Source: Nemertoderma westbladi (taxonomy: Eukaryota > Xenacoelomorpha > Nemertodermatida > Nemertodermatidae). From it: a DNA stretch of 64,000 nucleotides. Both the position numbers and the translations under genes were made by a program. Below are positions 41,621 through 56,600 of the stretch, piece by piece. The notes under the pieces were generated by a model. That model did no database searches. It was not told the DNA's origin and saw nothing but the letters and a program-made list of their open reading frames with translations. Within the stretch, counting starts at the first letter, position 1. Every line of letters starts with the position of its first letter. Location of the stretch: the NCBI GenBank assembly GCA_032718475.1, contig JAUCBJ010009135.1:62001-126000 (forward strand), read 5' to 3'.

Positions 41621-44600
41621 GTTGTGATGAAGAAGAGAGGTTCATTTATCCTGTACTACTGTATTAGCACTGTGGTGGTTGGAAGAGAGGTTCATTTATC
41701 CTGTACTACTGTATTAGCAATGTGGTGGTTGGAAGAGAGGTTCATTTATCCTGTACTACTGTATTAGCACTGTGGTGGTTGGAAGAGAGGTTCATTTATC
41801 CTGTACTACTGTATTAGCATTGTGGGGGTTGGAAGAGAGGTTCATTTATCCTGTACTACTGTATTAGCATTGTGGGGGTTGGAAGAGAGGTTCATTTATC
41901 CTGTACTACTGTATTAGCATTGTGGGGGTTGGAAGATAATTTATTCATCCTGTGCTACTGTATTAGCACTGTGGTGGTTGGAAGAGAGGTTCATTTATCC
42001 GCTGTACTACTGTATTAGCACTGTGGGGGTTGGAAGAGAGGTTCGTTCATTTATCCTGTACTACTGTATTAGCACTGTGGTGGTTGGAAGAGAGGTTCAT
42101 TTATCCTGTACTACTGTATTAGCACTGTGGTGGTTGGAAGAGAGGTTCATTTATCCCGTACTACTGTATTAGCATTGTGGTGGTTGGAAGAGAGGTTCAT
42201 TTATCCGCTGTACTACTGTATTAGCACTGTGATGGTTGGAAGAGAGGTTCATTTATCCTGTACTACTGTATTAACACTGTGGTGGTTGGAAGAGAGGTTC
42301 ATTTATCCTGTACTACTGTATTAGCACTGTGGTGGTTGGAAGAGAGGTTAATTTATCCTGTACTACTGTATTAGCACTGTGGTGGTTGGAAGAGAGGTTC
42401 ATTCATCCTGTACAACTGTATTAGCACTGTGGTGGTTGGAAGAGAGGTTCATTTATCCTGTACTACTGTATTAGCACTGTGGTGGTTGGAAGAGAGGTTC
42501 ATTTATCCTGTACTACTGTATTAGCACTGTGGTGGTTGGAAGAGAGGTTCATTCATCCTGTACTACTGTATTAGCACTGTGGTGGTTGGAAGAGAGGTTC
42601 ATTTATCCTGTACTACTGTATTAGCACTGTGGTGGTTGGAAGAGAGGTTCATTTATCCTGTACTACTGTATTAGCACTGTGGTGGTTGGAAGAGAGGTTC
42701 ATTCATCCTGTACAACTGTATTAGCACTGTGGTGGTTGGAAGAGAGATTCATTTATCCTGTACTACTGTATTAGCACTGTGGTGGTTGGAAGAGAGGTTC
42801 ATTTATCCTGTACTACTGTATTAGCACTGTGGTGGTTGGAAGAGAGGTTCATTTATCCTGTACTACTGTATTAGCACTGTGGTGGTTGGAAGAGAGGTTC
42901 ATTTATCCTGTACTAATGTATTAGCACTGTGGTGGTTGGGTAGCACACTCTGGTGGTTGGAAGAGAGGTTCATTTATCCTGTACTACTGTATTAGCACTG
43001 TGGTGGTTGGAAGAGAGGTTCATTCATCCTGTACAACTGTATTAGCACTGTGGTGGTTGGAAGAGAGGTTCATTTATCATGTACTACTGTATTAGCACTG
43101 TGGTGGTTGGAAGAGAGGTTCATTTATCCTGTACTACTGTATTAGCACTGTGGTGGTTGGAAGAGAGGTTCATTTATCCTGTACTACTGTATTAGCACTG
43201 TGGTGGTTGGAAGAGAGGTTCATTTATCCTGTACTAATGTATTAGCACTGTGGTGGTTGGGTAGCACACTGTGGTGGTTGGAAGAGAGGTTCATTTATCC
43301 TGTACTACTGTATTAGCACTGTGGTGGTGGGAAGAGAGGTTCATTTATCCTGTACTACTGTATTAGCATTGTGGTGGTTGGAAGAGAGGTTCATTCATCC
43401 TGTACTACTGTATTAGCATTGTGGTGGTTGGAAGAGAGGTTCATTTATCCTGTACTACTGTATTAGCACCGTGGTGGTTGGAAGAGAGGTTCATTTATCC
43501 TGTACTACTGTATTAGCACACTGTGGTGGTTGGAAGAGAGGTTCATTTATCCCGTACTACTGTATTAGCATTGTGGTGGTTGGAAGAGAGGTTCATTTAT
43601 CCTGTACTACTGTATTAGCATTGTGGTGGTTGGAAGAGAGGTTCATTTATCCTGTACTACTGTATTAGCATTGTGGTGGTTGGAAGAGAGGTTCATTCAT
43701 CCTGTACTACTGTATTAGCATTGTGGTGGTTGTAAGAGAGGTTCATTCATCCTGTACTGTATTAGCACTGTGGTGGTTGGAAGAGAGGTTCATTTATCCT
43801 GTACTACTGTATTAGCATTGTGGTGGTTGGAAGAGAGGTTCATTTATCCTGTACTACTGTATTAGCACTGTGGTGGTTGGAAGAGAGGTTCATTTATCCT
43901 GTACTACTGTATTAGCACTGTGGTGGTTTGAAGAGAGGTTCATTCATCCTGTACTACTGTATTAGCACTGTGGTGGTTGGAAGAGAGGTTCATTTATCCT
44001 GTACTACTGTATTAACACTGTGGTGGTTGGAAGAGAGGTTCATTTATCCTGTACTACTGTATTAGCACTGTGGTGGTTGGAAGAGAGGTTCATTTATCCT
44101 GTACTACTGTATTAGCACTGTGGTGGTTGGAAGAGAGGTTCATTTATCCTGTACTACTGTATTAGCACTGTGGTGGTTGGAAGAGAGGTTCATTCATCCT
44201 GTACAACTGTATTAGCACTGTGGTGGTTGGAAGAGAGATTCATTTATCCTGTACTACTGTATTAGCACTGTGGTGGTTGGAAGAGAGGTTCATTTATCCT
44301 GTACTACTGTATTAGCACTGTGGTGGTTGGAAGAGAGGTTCATTTATCCTGTACTACTGTATTAGCACTGTGGTGGTTGGAAGAGAGGTTCATTTATCCT
44401 GTACTAATGTATTAGCACTGTGGTGGTTGGGTAGCACACTCTGGTGGTTGGAAGAGAGGTTCATTTATCCTGTACTACTGTATTAGCACTGTGGTGGTTG
44501 GAAGAGAGGTTCATTCATCCTGTACAACTGTATTAGCACTGTGGTGGTTGGAAGAGAGGTTCATTTATCCTGTACTACTGTATTAGCACTGTGGTGGTTG

Positions 44601-47600
44601 GAAGAGAGGTTCATTTATCCTGTACTACTGTATTAGCACTGTGGTGGTTGGAAGAGAGGTTCATTTATCCTGTACTACTGTATTAGCACTGTGGTGGTTG
44701 GAAGAGAGGTTCATTTATCCTGTACTAATGTATTAGCACTGTGGTGGTTGGGTAGCACACTGTGGTGGTTGGAAGAGAGGTTCATTTATCCTGTACTACT
44801 GTATTAGCACTGTGGTGGTGGGAAGAGAGGTTCATTTATCCTGTACTACTGTATTAGCATTGTGGTGGTTGGAAGAGAGGTTCATTCATCCTGTACTACT
44901 GTATTAGCATTGTGGTGGTTGGAAGAGAGGTTCATTTATCCTGTACTACTGTATTAGCACCGTGGTGGTTGGAAGAGAGGTTCATATATCCTGTACTACT
45001 GTATTAGCACACTGTGGTGGTTGGAAGAGAGGTTCATTTATCCCGTACTACTGTATTAGCATTGTGGTGGTTGGAAGAGAGGTTCATTTATCCTGTACTA
45101 CTGTATTAGCATTGTGGTGGTTGGAAGAGAGGTTCATTTATCCTGTACTACTGTATTAGCATTGTGGTGGTTGGAAGAGAGGTTCATTCATCCTGTACTA
45201 CTGTATTAGCATTGTGGTGGTTGTAAGAGAGGTTCATTCATCCTGTACTGTATTAGCACTGTGGTGGTTGGAAGAGAGGTTCATTTATCCTGTACTACTG
45301 TATTAGCATTGTGGTGGTTGGAAGAGAGGTTCATTTATCCTGTACTACTGTATTAGCACTGTGGTGGTTGGAAGAGAGGTTCATTTATCCTGTACTACTG
45401 TATTAGCACTGTGGTGGTTGGAAGAGAGGTTCATTTATCCTGTACTAATGTATTAGCACTGTGGTGGTTGGGTAGCACACTCTGGTGGTTGGAAGAGAGG
45501 TTCATTTATCCTGTACTACTGTATTAGCACTGTGGTGGTTGGAAGAGAGGTTCATTCATCCTGTACAACTGTATTAGCACTGTGGTGGTTGGAAGAGAGG
45601 TTCATTTATCCTGTACTACTGTATTAGCACTGTGGTGGTTGGAAGAGAGGTTCATTTATCCTGTACTACTGTATTAGCACTGTGGTGGTTGGAAGAGAGG
45701 TTCATTTATCCTGTACTACTGTATTAGCACTGTGGTGGTTGGAAGAGAGGTTCATTTATCCTGTACTAATGTATTAGCACTGTGGTGGTTGGGTAGCACA
45801 CTGTGGTGGTTGGAAGAGAGGTTCATTTATCCTGTACTACTGTATTAGCACTGTGGTGGTGGGAAGAGAGGTTCATTTATCCTGTACTACTGTATTAGCA
45901 TTGTGGTGGTTGGAAGAGAGGTTCATTCATCCTGTACTACTGTATTAGCATTGTGGTGGTTGGAAGAGAGGTTCATTTATCCTGTACTACTGTATTAGCA
46001 CCGTGGTGGTTGGAAGAGAGGTTCATATATCCTGTACTACTGTATTAGCACACTGTGGTGGTTGGAAGAGAGGTTCATTTATCCCGTACTACTGTATTAG
46101 CATTGTGGTGGTTGGAAGAGAGGTTCATTTATCCTGTACTACTGTATTAGCATTGTGGTGGTTGGAAGAGAGGTTCATTTATCCTGTACTACTGTATTAG
46201 CATTGTGGTGGTTGGAAGAGAGGTTCATTCATCCTGTACTACTGTATTAGCATTGTGGTGGTTGTAAGAGAGGTTCATTCATCCTGTACTGTATTAGCAC
46301 TGTGGTGGTTGGAAGAGAGGTTCATTTATCCTGTACTACTGTATTAGCATTGTGGTGGTTGGAAGAGAGGTTCATTTATCCTGTACTACTGTATTAGCAC
46401 TGTGGTGGTTGGAAGAGAGGTTCATTTATCCTGTACTACTGTATTAGCACTGTGGTGGTTTGAAGAGAGGTTCATTCATCCTGTACTACTGTATTAGCAC
46501 TGTGGTGGTTGGAAGAGAGGTTCATTTATCCTGTACTACTGTATTAGCACTGTGGTGGTTGGAAGAGAGGTTCATTCATCCTGTACTACTGTATTAGCAC
46601 TGTGGTGGTTGGAAGAGAGGTTCATTTATCCTGTACTACTGTATTAGCACTGTGGTGGTTGGAAGAGAGGTTCATTTATCCTGTACTACTGTATTAGCAC
46701 TGTGGTGGTTGGAAGAGAGGTTCATTTATCCTGTACTACTGTATTAGCACTGTGGTGGTTGAAGAGAGGTTCATTTATCCTGTACTACTGTATTAGCACT
46801 GTGGTGGTTGGAAGAGAGGTTAATTTATCCTGTACTACTGTATTAGCACTGTGGTGGTTGGAAGAGAGGTTAATTTATCCTGTACTACTGTATTAGCACT
46901 GTGGTGGTTGGAAGAGAGGTTCATTTATCCTGTACTACTGTATTAACACTGTGGTGGTTGGAAGAGAGGTTCATTTATCCTGTACTACTGTATTAGCACT
47001 GTGGTGGTTGGAAGAGAGGTTCATTTATCCTGTACTACTGTATTAGCACTATGGTGGTTGGAAGAGAGGTTAATTTATCCTGTACTACTATATTAGCACT
47101 GTGGTGGTTGGAAGAGAGGTTAATTTACCCTGTACTACTGTATTAGCACTGTGGTGGTTGGAAGAGAGGTTCATTTATCCTGTACTACTGTATTAACACT
47201 GTGGTGGTTGGAAGAGAGGTTCATTTATCCTGTACTACTGTATTAGCACTGTGGTGGTTGGAAGAGAGGTTCATTTATCCTGTACTACTGTATTAGCACT
47301 GTGGTGGTTGGAAGAGAGGTTCATTTATCCTGTACTACTGTATTAGCACGGTGGTGGTTGGAAGAGAGGTTCATTTATCCTGTACTACTGTATTAGCACT
47401 GTGGTGGTTGTAAGAGAGGTTCATTCATCCTGTACTACTGTATTAGCACTGTGGTGGTTTGAAGAGAGGTTCATTTATCCTGTACTACTGTATTAGCACT
47501 GTGGTGGTTGTAAGAGAGGTTCATTTATCCTGTACTACTGTATTAGCACTGTGGTGGTTGGAAGAGAGGTTCATTTATCCTGTACTACTGTATTAGCACT

Positions 47601-50600
47601 GTGGTGGTTGGAAGAGAGGTTCATTTATCCTGTACTACTGTATTAGCACTGTGGTGGTTGGAAGAGAGGTTCATTTATCCTGTACTACTGTATTAGCACT
47701 GTGGTGGTTGGAAGAGAGGTTCATTTATCCTGTACTACTGTATTAACACTGTGGTCGTTGGAAGAGAGGTTCATTTATCCTGTACTGTATTAACACTGTG
47801 GTGGTTTGAAGAGAGGTTCTTTTATCCTGTACTACTGTATTAGCACTGTGGTGGTTGGAAGAGAGGTTCATTTATCCTGTACTACTGTATTAACACTGTG
47901 GTGGTTGGAAGAGAGGTTCATTTATCCTGTACTACTGTATTAGCACTGTGGTGGTTGGAAGAGAGGTTCATTTATCCCGTACTACTGTATTAGCACTGTG
48001 GTGGTTGGAAGAGAGGTTCATTCATCCTGTACTACTGTAGCACTGTGGTGGTTGGAAGAGAGGTTCATTTATCCTGTACTACTGTATTAGCACTGTGGTG
48101 GTTGGAAGAGAGGTTAATTTATCCTGTACTACTGTATTAGCACTGTGGTGGTTGGAAGAGAGGTTCATTCATCCTGTACTACTGTAGCACTGTGGTGGTT
48201 GGAAGAGAGGTTCCTTTATCCTGTACTACTGTATTAGCACTGTGGTGGTTGGAAGAGAGGTTCATTTATCCTGTACTACTGTATTAGCACTGTGGTGGTT
48301 GGAAGAGAGGTTCATTTATCCTGTACTACTGTATTAGCACTGTGGTGGTTGGAAGAGAGGTTCATTTATCCTGTACTACTGTATTAGCACTGTGGTGGTT
48401 GGAAGAGAGGTTAATTTATCCTGTACTACTGTATTAGCACTGTGGTGGTTGGAAGAGAGGTTAATTTATCCTGTACTACTGTATTAGCACTGTGGTGGTT
48501 GGAAGAGAGGTTCATTTATCCTGTACTACTGTATTAACACTGTGGTGGTTGGAAGAGAGGTTCATTTATCCTGTACTACTGTATTAGCACTGTGGTGGTT
48601 GGAAGAGAGGTTCATTTATCCTGTACTACTGTATTAGCACTATGGTGGTTGGAAGAGAGGTTAATTTATCCTGTACTACTATATTAGCACTGTGGTGGTT
48701 GGAAGAGAGGTTAATTTACCCTGTACTACTGTATTAGCACTGTGGTGGTTGGAAGAGAGGTTCATTTATCCTGTACTACTGTATTAACACTGTGGTGGTT
48801 GGAAGAGAGGTTCATTTATCCTGTACTACTGTATTAGCACTGTGGTGGTTGGAAGAGAGGTTCATTTATCCTGTACTACTGTATTAGCACTGTGGTGGTT
48901 GGAAGAGAGGTTCATTTATCCTGTACTACTGTATTAGCACGGTGGTGGTTGGAAGAGAGGTTCATTTATCCTGTACTACTGTATTAGCACTGTGGTGGTT
49001 GTAAGAGAGGTTCATTCATCCTGTACTACTGTATTAGCACTGTGGTGGTTTGAAGAGAGGTTCATTTATCCTGTACTACTGTATTAGCACTGTGGTGGTT
49101 GTAAGAGAGGTTCATTTATCCTGTACTACTGTATTAGCACTGTGGTGGTTGGAAGAGAGGTTCATTTATCCTGTACTACTGTATTAGCACTGTGGTGGTT
49201 GGAAGAGAGGTTCATTTATCCTGTACTACTGTATTAGCACTGTGGTGGTTGGAAGAGAGGTTCATTTATCCTGTACTACTGTATTAGCACTGTGGTGGTT
49301 GGAAGAGAGGTTCATTTATCCTGTACTACTGTATTAACACTGTGGTCGTTGGAAGAGAGGTTCATTTATCCTGTACTGTATTAACACTGTGGTGGTTTGA
49401 AGAGAGGTTCTTTTATCCTGTACTACTGTATTAGCACTGTGGTGGTTGGAAGAGAGGTTCATTTATCCTGTACTACTGTATTAACACTGTGGTGGTTGGA
49501 AGAGAGGTTCATTTATCCTGTACTACTGTATTAGCACTGTGGTGGTTGGAAGAGAGGTTCATTTATCCCGTACTACTGTATTAGCACTGTGGTGGTTGGA
49601 AGAGAGGTTCATTCATCCTGTACTACTGTAGCACTGTGGTGGTTGGAAGAGAGGTTCATTTATCCTGTACTACTGTATTAGCACTGTGGTGGTTGGAAGA
49701 GAGGTTAATTTATCCTGTACTACTGTATTAGCACTGTGGTGGTTGGAAGAGAGGTTCATTCATCCTGTACAACTGTATTAGCACTGTGGTGGTTGGAAGA
49801 GAGGTTCATTTATCCCGTACTACTGTATTAGCACTGTGGTGGTTGGAAGAGAGGTTCATTCATCCTGTACTACTGTAAGCACTGTGGTGGTTGGAAGAGA
49901 GGTTCCTTTATCCTGTACTACTGTATTAGCACTGTGGTGGTTGGAAGAGAGGTTCATTTATCCTGTACTACTGTATTAGCACTGTGGTGGTTGGAAGAGA
50001 GGTTCATTTATCCTGTACTACTGTATTAGCACTGTGGTGGTTGGAAGAGAGGTTCATTTATCCTGTACTACTGTATTAGCACTGTGGTGGTTGGAAGAGA
50101 GGTTCATTTATCCTGTACTACTGTATTAGCACTGTGGTGGTTGGAAGAGAGGTTCATTTATCCTGTACTACTGTATTAGCACTGTGGTGGTTGGAAGAGA
50201 GGTTCATTTATCCTGTACTACTGTATTAGCACTGTGGTGGTTGGAAGAGAGGTTCATTTATCCTGTACTACTGTATTAGCACTGTGGTGGTTGGAAGAGA
50301 GGTTCATTTATCCTGTACTACTGTATTAGCACTGTGGTGGTTGGAAGAGAGGTTCATTTATCCCGTACTACTGTATTAGCACTGTGGTGGTTGGAAGAGA
50401 GGTTAATTTATCCGCTGTACTACTGTATTAGCACTGTGGTGGTTGGAAGAGAGGTTCATTTATCCTGTACTACTGTATTATCACTGTGGTGGTTGGAAGA
50501 GAGGTTCATTTATCCTGTACTACTACTGTATTAGCACTGTGGTGGTTGGAAGAGAGGTTTATTTATCCGCTGTACTACTGTATTAGCACTGTGGTGGTTG

Positions 50601-53600
50601 GAAGAGAGGTTCATTTATCCTGTACTACTGTATTAGCACTGTGGTGGTTGGAAGAGAGGTTCATTTATCCTGTACTACTGTATTAGCACTGTGGTGGTTG
50701 GAAGAGAGGTTCATTTATCCTGTACTACTGTATTAGCACTGTGGTGGTTGGAAGAGAGGTTCATTTATCCTGTACTACTGTATTAGCACTGTGGTGGTTG
50801 GAAGAGAGGTTCATTCATCCTGTACTACTGTATTAGCACTGTGGTGGTTGGAAGAGAGGTTCATTTATCCTGTACTACTGTATTAGCACTGTGGTGGTTG
50901 GAAGAGAGGTTCATTTATCCTGTACTACTGTATTAGCACGGTGGTGGTTGGAAGAGAGGTTCATTTATCCTGTACTACTGTATTAGCACTGTGGTGGTTG
51001 GAAGAGAGGTTCATTCATCCTGTACTACTGTACTGTATTAGCACTGTGGTGGTTGGAAGAGAGGTTCATTTATCCTGTACTACTGTATTAGCACGGTGGT
51101 GGTTGGAAGAGAGGTTCATTTATCCTGTACTACTGTATTAGCACTGTGGTGGTTGGAAGAGAGGTTCATTCATCCTGTACTACTGTATTAGCACTGTGGT
51201 GGTTGGAAGAGAGGTTCATTTATCCTGTACTACTGTATTAGCACTGTGGTGGTTGGAAGAGAGGTTCATTTATCCTGTACTACTGTATTAGCACTGTGGT
51301 GGTTGGAAGAGAGGTTCATTCATCCTGTACTACTGTATTAGCACTGTGGTGGTTGGAAGAGAGGTTCATTTATCCTGTACTACTGTATTAGCACTGTGGT
51401 GGTTGGAAGAGAGGTTCATTTATCCTGTACTACTGTATTAGCACTGTGGTGGTTGGAAGAGAGGTTCATTCATCCTGTACTACTGTATTAGCACTGTGGT
51501 GGTTGGAAGAGAGGTTCATTTATCCTGTACTACTGTATTAGCACTGTGGTGGTTGGAAGAGAGGTTAATTTATCCTGTACTACTGTATTAGCACTGTGGT
51601 GGTTGGAAGAGAGGTTAATTTATCCTGTACTACTGTATTAGCACTGTGGTGGTTGGAAGAGAGGTTCATTTATCCTGTACTACTGTATTAGCACTGTGGT
51701 GGTTGGAAGAGAGGTTCATTTATCCTGTACTACTGTATTAGCACTGTGGTGGTTGGAAGAGAGGTTAATTTATCCTGTACTACTGTATTAGCACTGTGGT
51801 GGTTGGAAGAGAGGTTCATTTATCCTGTACTACTGTATTAGCACTGTGGTGGTTGGAAGAGAGGTTCATTTATCCTGTACTACTGTATTAGCACTGTGGT
51901 GGTTGGAAGAGAGGTTCATTATCCTGTACTACTGTATTAGCACTGTGGTGGTTGGAAGAGAGGTTCATTTATCCTGTACTACTGTATTAGCACTGTGGTG
52001 GTTGGAAGAGAGGTTCATTTATCCTGTACTACTGTATTAGCACTGTGGTGGTTGGAAGAGAGGTTAATTTATCCTGTACTACTGTATTAGCACTGTGGTG
52101 GTTGGAAGAGAGGTTCATTTATCCTGTACTACTGTATTAGCACTGTGGTGGTTGGAAGAGAGGTTCATTTATCCTGTACTACTGTATTAGCACTGTGGTG
52201 GTTGGAAGAGAGGTTCATTTATCCTGTACTACTGTATTAGCACTGTGGTGGTTGGAAGAGAGGTTCATTTATCCTGTACTACTGTATTAGCACTGTGGTG
52301 GTTGGAAGAGAGGTTCATTTATCCTGTACTACTGTATTAGCACTGTGGTGGTTGGAAGAGAGGTTCATTTATCCTGTACTACTGTATTAGCACTGTGGTG
52401 GTTGGAAGAGAGGTTCATTTATCCTGTACTACTGTATTAGCACTGTGGTGGTTGGAAGAGAGGTTCATTTATCCTGTACTACTGTATTAGCACTGTGGTG
52501 GTTGGAAGAGAGGTTCATTTATCCTGTACTACTGTATTAGCACTGTGGTGGTTGGAAGAGAGGTTCATTTATCCTGTACTACTGTATTAGCACTGTGGTG
52601 GTTGGAAGAGAGGTTCATTCATCCTGTACTACTGTATTAGCACTGTGGTGGTTGGAAGAGAGGTTCATTTATCCTGTACTACTGTATTAGCACTGTGGTG
52701 GTTGGAAGAGAGGTTCATTTATCCTGTACTACTGTATTAGCACGGTGGTGGTTGGAAGAGAGGTTCATTTATCCTGTACTACTGTATTAGCACTGTGGTG
52801 GTTGGAAGAGAGGTTCATTCATCCTGTACTACTGTATTAGCACTGTGGTGGTTGGAAGAGAGGTTCATTTATCCTGTACTACTGTATTAGCACTGTGGTG
52901 GTTGGAAGAGAGGTTCATTTATCCTGTACTACTGTATTAGCACGGTGGTGGTTGGAAGAGAGGTTCATTTATCCTGTACTACTGTATTAGCACTGTGGTG
53001 GTTGGAAGAGAGGTTCATTCATCCTGTACTACTGTACTGTATTAGCACTGTGGTGGTTGGAAGAGAGGTTCATTTATCCTGTACTACTGTATTAGCACGG
53101 TGGTGGTTGGAAGAGAGGTTCATTTATCCTGTACTACTGTATTAGCACTGTGGTGGTTGGAAGAGAGGTTCATTCATCCTGTACTACTGTATTAGCACTG
53201 TGGTGGTTGGAAGAGAGGTTCATTTATCCTGTACTACTGTATTAGCACTGTGGTGGTTGGAAGAGAGGTTCATTTATCCTGTACTACTGTATTAGCACTG
53301 TGGTGGTTGGAAGAGAGGTTCATTCATCCTGTACTACTGTATTAGCACTGTGGTGGTTGGAAGAGAGGTTCATTTATCCTGTACTACTGTATTAGCACTG
53401 TGGTGGTTGGAAGAGAGGTTCATTTATCCTGTACTACTGTATTAGCACTGTGGTGGTTGGAAGAGAGGTTCATTCATCCTGTACTACTGTATTAGCACTG
53501 TGGTGGTTGGAAGAGAGGTTCATTTATCCTGTACTACTGTATTAGCACTGTGGTGGTTGGAAGAGAGGTTCATTTATCCTGTACTACTGTATTAGCACTG

Positions 53601-56600
53601 TGGTGGTTGGAAGAGAGGTTCATTTATCCTGTACTACTGTATTAGCACTGTGGTGGTTGGAAGAGAGGTTCATTCATCCTGTACTACTGTATTAGCACTG
53701 TGGTGGTTGGAAGAGAGGTTCATTTATCCTGTACTACTGTATTAGCACTGTGGTGGTTGGAAGAGAGGTTCATTTATCCTGTACTACTGTATTAGCACTG
53801 TGGTGGTTGGAAGAGAGGTTCATTTATCCTGTACTACTGTATTAGCACTGTGGTGGTTGGAAGAGAGGTTCATTTATCCTGTACTACTGTATTAGCACTG
53901 TGGTGGTTGGAAGAGAGGTTCATTTATCCTGTACTACTGTATTAGCACTGTGGTGGTTGGAAGAGAGGTTCATTTATCCTGTACTACTGTATTAGCACTG
54001 TGGTGGTTGGAAGAGAGGTTCATTTATCCTGTACTACTGTATTAGCACTGTGGTGGTTGGAAGAGAGGTTAATTTATCCTGTACTACTGTATTAGCACTG
54101 TGGTGGTTGGAAGAGAGGTTCATTTATCCTGTACTACTGTATTAGCACTGTGGTGGTTGGAAGAGAGGTTCATTTATCCTGTACTACTGTATTAGCACTG
54201 TGGTGGTTGGAAGAGAGGTTAATTTATCCTGTACTACTGTATTAGCACTGTGGTGGTTGGAAGAGAGGTTAATTTATCCTGTACTACTGTATTAGCACTG
54301 TGGTGGTTGGAAGAGAGGTTCATTTATCCTGTACTACTGTATTAGCACTGTGGTGGTTGGAAGAGAGGTTCATTTATCCTGTACTACTGTATTAGCACTG
54401 TGGTGGTTGGAAGAGAGGTTAATTTATCCTGTACTACTGTATTAGCACTGTGGTGGTTGGAAGAGAGGTTCATTTATCCTGTACTACTGTATTAGCACTG
54501 TGGTGGTTGGAAGAGAGGTTCATTTATCCGCTGTACTACTGTATTAGCACTGTGATGGTTGGAAGAGAGGTTCATTTATCCTGTACTACTGTATTAGCAC
54601 TGTGGTGGTTGGAAGAGAGGTTCATTTATCCTGTACTACTGTATTAGCACTGTGGTGGTTGGAAGAGAGGTTCATTTATCCTGTACTACTGTATTAACAC
54701 TGTGGTGGTTGGAAGAGAGGTTCATTTATCCTGTACTACTGTATTAACACTGTGGTGGTTGGAAGAGAGGTTCATTTATCCTGTACTTACTGTATTAGCA
54801 CTGTGGTGGTTGGAAGAGAGGTTCATTTATCCTGTACTACTGTATTAGCACTGTGGTGGTTGGAAGAGAGGTTCATTTATCCTGTACTACTGTATTAACA
54901 CTGTGGTGGTTGGAAGAGAGGTGCATTTATCCTGTACTACTGTATTAGCACGGTGGTGGTTGGAAGAGAGGTTCATTTATCCTGTACTACTGTATTAGCA
55001 CTGTGGTGGTTGGAAGAGAGGTTCATTCATCCTGTACTACTGTATTAGCACTGTGGTGGTTGGAAGAGAGGTTCATTTATCCTGTACTACTGTATTAGCA
55101 CTGTGGTGGTTGGAAGAGAGGTTCATTTATCCTGTACTACTGTATTAGCACTGTGGTGGTTTGAAGAGAGGTTCATTCATCCTGTACTACTGTATTAGCA
55201 CTGTGGTGGTTGGAAGAGAGGTTCATTTATCCTGTACTACTGTATTAGCACTGTGGTGGTTGGAAGAGAGGTTCATTTATCCTGTACTACTGTATTAGCA
55301 CTGTGGTGGTTGGAAGAGAGGTTCATTCATCCTGTACTACTGTATTAGCACTGTGGTGGTTGGAAGAGAGGTTCATTTATCCTGTACTACTGTATTAGCA
55401 CTGTGGTGGTTGGAAGAGAGGTTCATTTATCCTGTACTACTGTATTAGCACTGTGGTGGTTGGAAGAGAGGTTCATTTATCCTGTACTACTGTATTAGCA
55501 CTGTGGTGGTTGGAAGAGAGGTTCATTCATCCTGTACTACTGCATTAGCACTGTGGTGGTTGGAAGAGAGGTTCATTTATCCTGTACTACTGTATTAGCA
55601 CTGTGGTGGTTGGAAAAGAGGTTCATTTATCCTGTACTACTGTATTAGCACTGTGGTGGTTGGAAGAGAGGTTCATTTATCCTGTACTACTGTATTAGCA
55701 CTGTGGTGGTTGGAAGAGAGGTTCATTTATCCTGTACTACTGTATTAGCACTGTGGTGGTTGGAAGAGAGGTTAATTTATCCTGTACTACTGTATTAGCA
55801 CTGTGGTGGTTGGAAGAGAGGTTCATTTATCCTGTACTACTGTATTAGCACTGTGGTGGTTGGAAGAGAGGTTAATTTATCCTGTACTACTGTATTAGCA
55901 CTGTGGTGGTTGGAAGAGAGGTTAATTTATCCTGTACTACTGTATTAGCACTGTGGTGGTTGGAAGAGAGGTTCATTTATCCTGTACTACTGTATTAGCA
56001 CTGTGGTGGTTGGAAGAGAGGTTCATTTATCCTGTACTACTGTATTAGCACTGTGGTGGTTGGAAGAGAGGTTAATTTATCCTGTACTACTGTATTAGCA
56101 CTGTGGTGGTTGGAAGAGAGGTTCATTTATCCTGTACTACTGTATTAGCACTGTGGTGGTTGGAAGAGAGGTTCATTTATCCGCTGTACTACTGTATTAG
56201 CACTGTGATGGTTGGAAGAGAGGTTCATTTATCCTGTACTACTGTATTAGCACTGTGGTGGTTGGAAGAGAGGTTCATTTATCCTGTACTACTGTATTAG
56301 CACTGTGGTGGTTGGAAGAGAGGTTCATTTATCCTGTACTACTGTATTAACACTGTGGTGGTTGGAAGAGAGGTTCATTTATCCTGTACTACTGTATTAA
56401 CACTGTGGTGGTTGGAAGAGAGGTTCATTTATCCTGTACTTACTGTATTAGCACTGTGGTGGTTGGAAGAGAGGTTCATTTATCCTGTACTACTGTATTA
56501 GCACTGTGGTGGTTGGAAGAGAGGTTCATTTATCCTGTACTACTGTATTAACACTGTGGTGGTTGGAAGAGAGGTGCATTTATCCTGTACTACTGTATTA